The notes under the pieces were generated by a model. The model saw only the letters and a list, made by a program, of their open reading frames with translations, did not search any database and was not told the DNA's origin. A program made the position numbers and the translations under genes. A DNA stretch of 5,039 bases. Source: a bacterium. Lineage in GTDB: Bacteria; Bacillota; Clostridia; Oscillospirales; Acutalibacteraceae. The stretch spans positions 1 to 5,039 of the forward strand of contig JAHKXX010000330.1 in NCBI GenBank assembly GCA_020627425.1, given 5' to 3'. Below, in pieces: positions 1 through 5,039 of the stretch. Every line of letters begins with the position of its first letter. The stretch's first letter is position 1.

Positions 1-765
1 CAGAACGCTCAGGGCGACTCGCCTACATGTGCTACTATATGTAACCAGTTCGTAGCAAACAAGAGCGATCTTATTCTTGCAAACGCAACTCCTGCACTTC
101 AGGCAGCAGTTGCAGCTACAGGCGATATTCCGATACTCGGCACATCTGTAACAGACTATGCTACAGCTCTGGAGATAAAGGATTTCTCCGGCACAACGGG
201 CAGAAATATTTCCGGTACATCAGACCTTGCTCCTCTCGACAAGCAGGCTGAAATGCTGAAAGAGCTTTTCCCCGAGGCTAAGACTGTCGGTATCCTCTAC
301 TGTTCTGCAGAGGCTAACTCAAAGTATCAGTATGATACAATAGCTCCGATGTTCACAGAAAGTGGTCTTACCGTAAAGGAGTACACCTTCTCTGACTCTA
401 ACGATATAAGCCAGGTAACTACAACAGCCTGCAGCGAGTGCGACGTTCTGTACATTCCTACAGATAACCAGGCTGCGTCAAACGTAGAGCTTATAAACAA
501 TATCGCTCTTCCTGCAAAGACTCCTATAGTAGCAGGTGAAGAGAACATCTGTAAGGGCTGCGGCGTTGCTACTCTTTCTATAAGCTACTATGATCTCGGC
601 GTAAAGACAGGCGAGATGGCTTATGATATACTCAAAAACGGCAAGGATGTAAAGTCTATGGAGATAGCTTATGCTCCTGCTACAACAAAGAAGTATATGA
701 AGGATAGAGCACAGCAGCTCGGCGTAACCATACCTGACGGCTACGAAGAGATAGTTGCTGAGTAA
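1..765 (+). CDS. ABC transporter substrate-binding protein, TrpX-like (5' end missing)
   Basis: Frame 1 is open from the first base to a TAA at 763-765, followed directly by a second in-frame stop, TAG. The 254 visible residues match the C-terminal three quarters of the ABC_sub_bind family (COG2984, TrpX-like); full members run about 320-340 residues, so roughly 70-80 residues with the signal or lipoprotein peptide lie upstream of the window. Family-like stretches include DLILANATPALQAA, the IPILGTSVTDY segment, ISGTSD, VGILYCSAEANS and GVATLSISYYDLG. The protein should sit outside the membrane and deliver a small ligand to the permease encoded next. The ATG at 253 is internal and not the start, because the family homology continues well upstream of it. 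The visible part has seven cysteines (fragment residues 10, 14, 101, 144, 147, 184, 187), including two CxxC pairs. Family assignment is confident; the ligand (tryptophan, another amino acid, or something else) is unknown. Confidence 0.9.
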   Translation, partial: QNAQGDSPTCATICNQFVANKSDLILANATPALQAAVAATGDIPILGTSVTDYATALEIKDFSGTTGRNISGTSDLAPLDKQAEMLKELFPEAKTVGILYCSAEANSKYQYDTIAPMFTESGLTVKEYTFSDSNDISQVTTTACSECDVLYIPTDNQAASNVELINNIALPAKTPIVAGEENICKGCGVATLSISYYDLGVKTGEMAYDILKNGKDVKSMEIAYAPATTKKYMKDRAQQLGVTIPDGYEEIVAE

Positions 766-804
766 TAGCAAAAAGTGATTTAGGGCGGAAGGAAAAAGAT
801 CAAC

Positions 805-1773
805 ATGTTAGACTATTTTACATCGCTTGATCCCATGGCGTTTGTCAACGCGCTGCCGGGTAATATCTGTCAGGGTATTATCTGGGGCGTGATGGCTCTG
901 GGAGTATACATTACATTCAAGTTGCTCAATTTTGCCGATTTGACTGTAGACGGCTCGTTTGCTACGGGCGGCGCGGTAACGGCTATGATGCTTATTTCAG
1001 GACAGCCGATCTGGCTTGCGATGATAGCAGCATTTGTTGCAGGACTTGCTGCAGGTCTGGTAACCGGACTTTTGCATACACTTCTCGGTATACCCGATAT
1101 TCTTGCAGGAATACTTACACAGATCGCACTTTACTCCATAAATCTTAATATTATGGGCAAGGCGAACCAGACGATAAGTGTAGACAATTATGTTGTAGCT
1201 TTGTCACTGCGTAATGTATGGCTCTCAATAGTAGTTGCTCTTGCGTTTGTTGCGGTTATAATCGCGCTACTCTACTGGTACTTCGGTACCGAGCAAGGCT
1301 CTGCTATCAGAGCAACGGGTAACAACCCTGCTATGGCTCCCGCACAGGGAATAAACATAAATAAGTACAAGGTAATAGCGCTTGCTCTGTCAAACGGTCT
1401 AGTTGCTCTGTCAGGTTCGCTGCTTTCTCAGTATCAGGGCTTTGCAGATGTAAATATGGGACGTGGCGCTATCGTTATCGGACTTGCGGCTGTTATTATC
1501 GGTCAGGTTATCGGCGAGGCAATATTCCGCAAGAGGTTCAACTTCGTTATGCGTCTCAGCTTTGTTGCTTTCGGCGGAATACTGTACTATATAGTAGTAG
1601 GTCTTGTTCTGTGGCTGAAGCTTCCTGCTGACGATATGAAGCTGTTTACGGCGATAATCGTTGCTGTATTCCTTGCTATGCCGTACCTTAGCAATAAGCG
1701 CAAGAATTCCTTTAAAAAGGTAGCGGCACAGAATAAAAAACTAAGCACGGCGGAGGGCGCACAGGATGGCTGA
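805..1773 (+). CDS. ABC transporter permease, TrpY-like
   Basis: This 322-residue protein is the membrane subunit of the importer, of the BPD_transp_2 (LivH/RbsC-like) fold and the COG4120 group. It is strongly hydrophobic, with about eight or nine membrane segments by eye (roughly residues 21-41, 52-65, 69-90, 98-117, 138-160, 190-208, 221-240, 250-275 and 280-298). Recognisable family patches are ADLTVDGSF at 44-52, the GIPDILAGILTQIALYS region starting at 95, and RATGNNPAMAPAQGI at 169-183; the last lies in a polar loop that probably contacts the ATPase. The ATG start is supported by GGAAGGA at 787-793, 11 bases upstream. It begins 39 bases after the binding-protein stop, and its last bases overlap the start of the ATPase gene, so the three genes are probably co-transcribed. 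The C-terminal tail is basic and cytoplasmic-looking. Substrate is not deducible. Confidence 0.92.
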   Translation: MLDYFTSLDPMAFVNALPGNICQGIIWGVMALGVYITFKLLNFADLTVDGSFATGGAVTAMMLISGQPIWLAMIAAFVAGLAAGLVTGLLHTLLGIPDILAGILTQIALYSINLNIMGKANQTISVDNYVVALSLRNVWLSIVVALAFVAVIIALLYWYFGTEQGSAIRATGNNPAMAPAQGININKYKVIALALSNGLVALSGSLLSQYQGFADVNMGRGAIVIGLAAVIIGQVIGEAIFRKRFNFVMRLSFVAFGGILYYIVVGLVLWLKLPADDMKLFTAIIVAVFLAMPYLSNKRKNSFKKVAAQNKKLSTAEGAQDG

Positions 1774-2617
1774 ATTAAAAAAAGAAAACGAACAGGAGCA
1801 TAGCAGTGCGTCCGGTGAAAAACTGTATTTAAAGGGCATAACAAAAACCTTTAATTCCGGCACGGTAAACGAAAAGGTAGCTCTTGATGATCTGAGCCTG
1901 AGACTTAACGACGGCGATTTCTGTACCGTTATCGGAGGCAACGGCGCAGGCAAGTCTACTATGCTGAACGCTATATCCGGCGTGTGGCCTGTTGACAAGG
2001 GAGCTATAATAATAGACGGCGAGGACATAAGCCGACTTCCCGAATACAAGAGAAGCCACTTCCTCGGCAGAGTTTTTCAGGATCCGCGTATGGGTACCGC
2101 TCCGGATATGGAGATAATCGAAAACCTTGCTATCGCGGCTCGCCGCGGCTACCACCGTACATTCCGGTGGGGGGTAAAGTCCTCCGAAAAGAAGCTTTAC
2201 AGAGAAATGCTTGCAGAGTTTGACCTCGGTCTTGAGGACAGACTTACAACAAAGGTAGGACTTCTTTCGGGCGGTCAGAGACAGGCAATAACGCTGCTTA
2301 TGGCTACACTGCAAAAACCGAAGCTTTTGCTGCTGGATGAGCACACCGCTGCTCTCGACCCAAAGACTGCCGCAAAGGTCCTCGAGCTTAGCGACAAGAT
2401 CATCAGTGAACACAAGCTGACTGCCATAATGGTCACGCATAATATGCACGACGCCATAAGACACGGTAACAAGCTGATAATGATGAACAAGGGTAAGGTA
2501 ATTTTCGAGATAAGCGGCGAGGAGAAGAGAAAGCTTCACAAAGCCGACCTTTTAGAGAAGTTCTCTAAGCAAAGCGGAGAAGAGCTTGCGAATGACCGTA
2601 TGCTTTTGTCCGAATAA
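1766..2617 (+). CDS. ABC transporter ATP-binding protein, TrpZ-like
   Basis: This 283-residue ATPase powers the importer and belongs to the COG1101 group. All nucleotide-binding elements are intact: Walker A GGNGAGKST at 57-65, Q-loop Gln105 (VFQDP), signature LSGGQ at 167-171, Walker B LLLLDE at 187-192, D-loop ALD at 196-198 and H-loop His225 (THNM). The DEHTAALDP version of Walker B plus D-loop is typical of this subgroup. The ATG at 1766 overlaps the permease stop by 8 bases and has GGAGGG at 1752-1757 with an 8-base spacing, which indicates translational coupling. The first 17 or so residues are a polar, Glu/Lys-rich extension ahead of the first beta strand. A terminator follows 16 bases after the stop, so this is the last gene of the operon. 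No defect is seen. Confidence 0.95.
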   Translation: MAELKKENEQEHSSASGEKLYLKGITKTFNSGTVNEKVALDDLSLRLNDGDFCTVIGGNGAGKSTMLNAISGVWPVDKGAIIIDGEDISRLPEYKRSHFLGRVFQDPRMGTAPDMEIIENLAIAARRGYHRTFRWGVKSSEKKLYREMLAEFDLGLEDRLTTKVGLLSGGQRQAITLLMATLQKPKLLLLDEHTAALDPKTAAKVLELSDKIISEHKLTAIMVTHNMHDAIRHGNKLIMMNKGKVIFEISGEEKRKLHKADLLEKFSKQSGEELANDRMLLSE

Positions 2618-2633
2618 AAACAGATTTAATAAA

Positions 2634-2659
2634 GCCCGTGCATTTGCTCGGGCGTTTTT
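2634..2659 (+). terminator. Rho-independent terminator of the ABC importer operon
   Basis: GCCCGTGC (2634-2641) pairs with GCTCGGGC (2646-2653) around an ATTT loop, with a single T-T mismatch in an 8-bp stem. A run of five T (2655-2659) follows after one G. The three A residues before the stem could add partial pairing with the T-run. It lies just after the ATPase stop, in the right place and orientation to end unit 1. Confidence 0.9.
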
Positions 2660-2952
2660 ATGCTATTAATATAGTAAAACTTATTGTTATACTCTGAAAA
2701 GATCAAGCGTGAATGCCTTTTAATTTACTGTATTTAAATTAAAATTTTAAAATAAATCAAATTAGCTATTTACATTTTATAGTAAATGAAGTACAATAAT
2801 AATAAATAGTTACAATAATGATACCTTATGACAATCTCTGTTATTGTGCTATTGATAATACAACAATGTTATTGTACTACTGAATAATTACCGATAATTG
2901 TCAGTAAAAAGTGTACAAATAGTATAAAAAATAATTTTTTTCTATACAATTG
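2660..2952. other. AT-rich intergenic region, no gene seen
   Basis: Bases 2661-2940 are about 21% G+C by hand count, far below the flanking genes, and 2731-2757 contains only A and T, including the palindrome TTAAAATTTTAA at 2739-2750. Small open frames here lack a ribosome binding site and recognisable content. The region holds the TACAATAA repeat cluster described separately. Just upstream of the main promoter is a run of six A, TAA and six T (2926-2940), which could act as an UP element or bent DNA. A weaker second promoter is possible: TTGTCA at 2898-2903 with TATAAA at 2923-2928, but the 19-bp spacing is poor. I see no structured RNA, riboswitch or tRNA. Confidence 0.7.
2790..2878. repeat. 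Cluster of TACAATAA / TTATTGTA elements
   Basis: TACAATAAT occurs at 2792-2800 and again at 2811-2819, 19 bp apart (about two helical turns). The inverted form TTATTGT follows at 2841-2847 and 2869-2875, within the near-identical blocks TTATTGTGCTA (2841-2851) and TTATTGTACTA (2869-2879). The outer arms AGTACAATAA (2790-2799) and TTATTGTACT (2869-2878) form a perfect 10-bp inverted repeat across 69 bp. The last copy also sits in an imperfect 18-bp palindrome at 2859-2876. Another TTATTGT is at 2681-2687. The arrangement resembles a multi-site binding region for a regulator, ending about 75 bp before the -35 box of the signal peptidase promoter. In DNA this AT-rich some copies may be chance, so function is only suggested. 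Confidence 0.45.
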
Positions 2953-2981
2953 TTTACAAATATTTGTTTTGATGGTATAAT
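2953..2981 (+). promoter_or_regulatory. Sigma-A type promoter for the signal peptidase operon
   Basis: A -35 box TTTACA (2953-2958, five of six matches to TTGACA) is followed by a 17-bp spacer and a perfect -10 box TATAAT (2976-2981). A TG at 2973-2974 gives an extended -10. An A/T run lies immediately upstream. Transcription would start near 2988, leaving a leader of about 65-70 bases before the signal peptidase start. It is the best promoter-like sequence in the window and is well placed to drive both genes of unit 2. Confidence 0.85.
2956..2967. promoter_or_regulatory. Candidate operator: 12-bp palindrome in the promoter
   Basis: ACAAATATTTGT is a perfect 12-bp palindrome overlapping the last three bases of the -35 box and the first half of the spacer. 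A second perfect palindrome, ACAATTGT (2946-2953), abuts the -35 box, so ACAA/TTGT half-sites recur through 2946-2967. A protein bound here would block RNA polymerase. The regulator cannot be named from the sequence. Confidence 0.5.
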
Positions 2982-3042
2982 GCTGTTTGGCGAGGTAGAT
3001 TCTTGCACAAATTGGCTTGCATTTCGGTTTTGGCAGGTCAGC

Positions 3043-3057
3043 AAAGGGGAGTGATTG
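3043..3057 (+). promoter_or_regulatory. Ribosome binding site and TTG start of the signal peptidase gene
   Basis: The purine run AAAGGGGAG (3043-3051) is the only plausible ribosome binding site. AAAGG at 3043-3047 is 7 bases from TTG at 3055. An in-frame TGA at 3052-3054 excludes any start further upstream, and no in-frame ATG or GTG occurs before the first membrane segment. ATA at 3061 is placed where an ATG would fit a GGGAG-anchored site (9-base spacing), but ATA is rarely used as a start. TTG is therefore chosen. Confidence 0.65.
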
Positions 3058-3969
3058 CTTATAGCTAAGGAAAAAAATGCCGAACTGGAAGAACAAGAAG
3101 AAAAGCCGCTATCCACAGCCGGCAAGATCTTTAGTGTAATTTATACTATATTTATTTTTGTTCTTTCGGCAGCAATACTTGCCGGTGCACTGCTGTATGC
3201 ATTCAGTACCGCACCCGATAAGTCTTTGTTCGGTTACAGGTATTACACAATACTAACACCGTCAATGTCACCGACTTATAATGTAGGCGATCTGGTTTTT
3301 GTACAGTTAAAGGACGCCAAGGACATAAAGAAGGGTGACGTAATAACCTTCAAACCAAGCAATGAGGGAGATGCATACCTTACTCACCGTGTCAGTCAGA
3401 AATACGACAACTACGAGGGTACAGGTACTATCTGCTTCAAGACGCGAGGCGACGCGAACGATTCGGAGGATAGCTTCCTGATCGATGAAAGCCGTGTAAT
3501 AGGCACCGTCAATTTCGGCATACCGATACTCGGCTATGTTATTAGGTTCTTCCAGCTGCGCTGGTACATAATTGTTCCCGTTGTAGTTTTGCTTATAGGG
3601 TTCTTTATACTTCTCAAGAAATATTTTGCGATGGGCAAGGATGATGACGAGGAGGACGAGGACGGCGACAACAAGAAAGACGGCAACAAAGAGTCCGGCG
3701 AACGAAAAGACGACGCGCAGGTTAATGACGGAAAAAGCACTGCCCTGCCCCTGAAGGTTGACAAAGAAGATATAGACAGCCTGAAGGAAGAAAAACAGGA
3801 CGGATCAAAGGTCAAAACCGAAGATCGTGAAAAATCCAACGAAAAAGACAAGACTGAAAACTCAGAAATTAACGAAACTAAAACCACAGGCACAGCCGCC
3901 GCGGCTGGTGCTGAAAGTGCTGAAAAAACCGACAGTGCTCAGCCAAAAGCGGACAACAAAACGGTTTAA
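3055..3969 (+). CDS. sipW: SipW/ER-type signal peptidase I with long charged C-terminal tail
   Basis: This is a 304-residue membrane signal peptidase that should cleave signal peptides on the outer face of the membrane. After a charged N-terminus, membrane segment 1 spans about residues 25-50. The catalytic serine is Ser70 in the TPSMSPT box. His111 (LTHRV) occupies the place that lysine has in the classical bacterial enzyme, which marks it as the Ser-His ER/archaeal/SipW type; RGDAND (131-136) and nearby Asp139 carry the conserved acidic region. Membrane segment 2 is about 170-187. SipW-type enzymes usually end soon after this, near 190 residues; here about 110 more residues follow (194-304), rich in Lys, Asp and Glu, ending Ala-rich, low in complexity and predicted to be cytoplasmic. 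The start is TTG, bounded by an upstream in-frame stop. The next gene, 46 bases downstream, encodes a likely dedicated substrate. The symbol denotes the family; orthology to B. subtilis sipW is not proven. Confidence 0.9.
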   Translation: MLIAKEKNAELEEQEEKPLSTAGKIFSVIYTIFIFVLSAAILAGALLYAFSTAPDKSLFGYRYYTILTPSMSPTYNVGDLVFVQLKDAKDIKKGDVITFKPSNEGDAYLTHRVSQKYDNYEGTGTICFKTRGDANDSEDSFLIDESRVIGTVNFGIPILGYVIRFFQLRWYIIVPVVVLLIGFFILLKKYFAMGKDDDEEDEDGDNKKDGNKESGERKDDAQVNDGKSTALPLKVDKEDIDSLKEEKQDGSKVKTEDREKSNEKDKTENSEINETKTTGTAAAAGAESAEKTDSAQPKADNKTV

Positions 3970-3987
3970 ACGTACCTATCGTTTAAA
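3965..3987 (+). promoter_or_regulatory. AT-rich hairpin between signal peptidase and substrate genes
   Basis: TTTAAACG (3965-3972) pairs perfectly with CGTTTAAA (3980-3987) around a 7-base loop, and the flanking G and T could add a wobble pair. The left arm includes the signal peptidase stop codon. No T-run follows directly; instead TAATTATT and a run of A lead into the next ribosome binding site. It is unlikely to be a strong terminator. It could stabilise or process the mRNA so that the substrate is made in excess of the peptidase, which is an inference from position only. Confidence 0.45.
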
Positions 3988-4015
3988 TAATTATTAAAAA
4001 AAGGAGAATGAGATT

Positions 4016-5039
4016 ATGGCAAGCAAGAAAAAAATAAGACGCCGCGTGCTCGGCGCATCGTGCATCCTTGCTGCTCTGATAGTAGCCGGCGCATCCTTCG
4101 CGTGGTTCTCAAGCAGCGATGAGGTAACCAACCAATTGACAGCTACTGCTGATTACGGCGTATCTGTAGTCGAGGACTTTACTCCTCCGAAGGATATGAC
4201 ACCGGGTCAGGAAGTTAACAAGGACGTTGCAGCTGTAAATACAGGTTCTGTTGGTGCTTTTGTTAGAATGTCTCTTGAAAACCAGTTAGATTTTACAAGA
4301 ACAACTGACCAAGCGTTGGATACTACATATAAATCTGGCAAAACCTACTGGACAGATCCGTCTACAGGTGCTCTTACTAATAGTCCATCAGATATGACCA
4401 ATAATACTACTTCCGGTAATGTACCAACTGGTATGACATATCAGTATGACTTAAGAAAGTTTGGTGACGGAAATTTACCGACAGCGGATACTGGTAAGAC
4501 TTTTGTAGAACTTAATCCTATGGAAAAAGTTAACTCTGATGGCACAACTACTGCCAATGAGGTAACAACGCTTATGGCAGGTGGTAGAGTTGTTGTGGCT
4601 GCAAGCACAGCGGTTGCACCCGAAGAGCAGATTGTACGTTCCGGTGACGATACAAACGGTGTAGAACCTGGATTTGCGTTGATATATAAAAATGGCACAA
4701 AGTATTATGTGTTAAACGATGATAAAACAACATATACAGAGTTAGAAACTGATGAGAATGGTTATTATAAAAAATCTACAACTAATAGTAATGTTGCAGC
4801 AGATTCATTAACATCATTGACTGTTGATGCTCTTGCACGTGATTACTCTGGTGAAGGAAAGTATAAAGTTCAAGGTAATGGTCTGTACATCTTTAAGCGT
4901 TATGATAAGGCTGACGGTACTGATGCAAAGTATACTGGATTTTTCTACAGTGGCGGTAAGTTTTACGCTTTGAAGAACCAGGTTGTAGGTGATAAAGAAA
5001 CTCCGTACATTGCCGGAACTATAGGATATGAGTCCGCTG
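4016..5039 (+). CDS. SipW-dependent secreted protein, BsaA/TasA-like matrix candidate (3' end missing)
   Basis: The frame is open from ATG at 4016 through the last base: 341 full codons plus one base, with no stop, so the gene continues outside the window. GGAG at 4003-4006, 9 bases upstream, is an excellent ribosome binding site. The N-terminus is a SipW-type signal peptide: a basic head (KKKIRRR, residues 4-10), a hydrophobic core at 11-26 and a probable cut at SFA|WFSS (29/30). The segment just after is characteristic of the BsaA/TasA/camelysin group: TNQLTA (38-43), YGVSVVEDF (47-55), MTPGQEVNKDV (61-71), NTGSVGAFVRM (75-85). Those families form extracellular biofilm-matrix fibres or surface proteins. 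The region beyond about residue 90 is not recognised. It is polar and Thr/Asn/Gly-rich, with two similar Tyr-rich patches (219-234 and 308-321), and its codons become more AT-rich. The preceding peptidase is its likely processing enzyme. Fibre or matrix function is inferred, not shown. Confidence 0.85.
   Translation, partial: MASKKKIRRRVLGASCILAALIVAGASFAWFSSSDEVTNQLTATADYGVSVVEDFTPPKDMTPGQEVNKDVAAVNTGSVGAFVRMSLENQLDFTRTTDQALDTTYKSGKTYWTDPSTGALTNSPSDMTNNTTSGNVPTGMTYQYDLRKFGDGNLPTADTGKTFVELNPMEKVNSDGTTTANEVTTLMAGGRVVVAASTAVAPEEQIVRSGDDTNGVEPGFALIYKNGTKYYVLNDDKTTYTELETDENGYYKKSTTNSNVAADSLTSLTVDALARDYSGEGKYKVQGNGLYIFKRYDKADGTDAKYTGFFYSGGKFYALKNQVVGDKETPYIAGTIGYESA

Noticed and set aside
1829..2539. 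Minus-strand open frame of 236 codons
   Set aside because: It lies antisense to a fully intact ABC ATPase with all motifs; its translation has no recognisable domain.
2790..2879. CRISPR-like array or transposon ends
   Set aside because: The repeated units are only 8-11 bp, spacings are irregular, orientations are mixed, and there is no transposase, target duplication or cas gene.
2982..3042. Possible riboswitch or attenuator in the signal peptidase leader
   Set aside because: The leader of about 65-70 bases is short; I found only short TGCA/GCAA pairings and no stable stem with a T-run.
2869..3125. Two minus-strand open frames over the promoter and leader
   Set aside because: They overlap the best promoter and the start of the signal peptidase, lack good ribosome binding sites, and have low-complexity translations without family resemblance.
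3077..3139. Short ATG frame (20 codons) overlapping the start of the signal peptidase, with AAGGA upstream
   Set aside because: It is out of frame with the peptidase, ends after 20 codons, and the peptidase frame gives the expected sequence leading into the membrane segment. Treated as chance in an A-rich stretch.
3534..3893. Minus-strand open frame of 119 codons, Ser-rich
   Set aside because: It is the antisense of the Lys/Asp/Glu-rich tail; the serine richness is the mirror of GAC/GAG/GAA codons, and no start signal supports it.
4441..4698. Minus-strand open frame of 85 codons
   Set aside because: It lies antisense within the open + strand frame of the secreted protein, which has a signal peptide and a ribosome binding site; it is a shadow.

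Overview
The window looks like chromosomal DNA from a Gram-positive gut-type anaerobe of the class Clostridia, plausibly Ruminococcus or a relative in the Oscillospiraceae. This is inferred from protein flavour, mixed A/G-ending codons with frequent AGA, strong purine-rich ribosome binding sites, and the pairing of an ER-type signal peptidase with a camelysin/TasA-like substrate. No marker gene is present, so the taxonomy stays tentative. All genes are on the + strand, in two transcription units.

Unit 1 (1-2659) is a three-gene ABC importer of the TrpXYZ-like family: the C-terminal three quarters of a substrate-binding protein, a membrane permease, and an ATPase whose start overlaps the permease stop by 8 bases. 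A GC-rich hairpin with a T-run terminates it. The exact substrate cannot be read from the sequence; some family members import tryptophan or another small ligand.

The gap 2660-3054 has no convincing gene. Its first 280 bases are only about 21% G+C by hand count. They hold repeated TACAATAA/TTATTGTA elements in both orientations. A near-consensus promoter follows (TTTACA, 17 bp, TATAAT with a TG extension), and a perfect 12-bp palindrome lies across its -35 edge and spacer.

Unit 2 (3055 to beyond 5039) is a SipW/ER-type signal peptidase with an unusual highly charged C-terminal tail of about 110 residues. A weak hairpin and a strong ribosome binding site follow, then a secreted protein with a SipW-type signal peptide and the N-terminal features of the BsaA/TasA/camelysin group. 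That second gene is cut by the window end after 341 codons and is absent from any list of closed ORFs. The likely logic is that the dedicated peptidase releases its neighbour, which may assemble into a surface or biofilm-matrix fibre. The pair is probably driven by the promoter at 2953-2981. The most interesting part of the window is this second unit: its promoter architecture, the tailed peptidase, and the large, apparently mosaic substrate.
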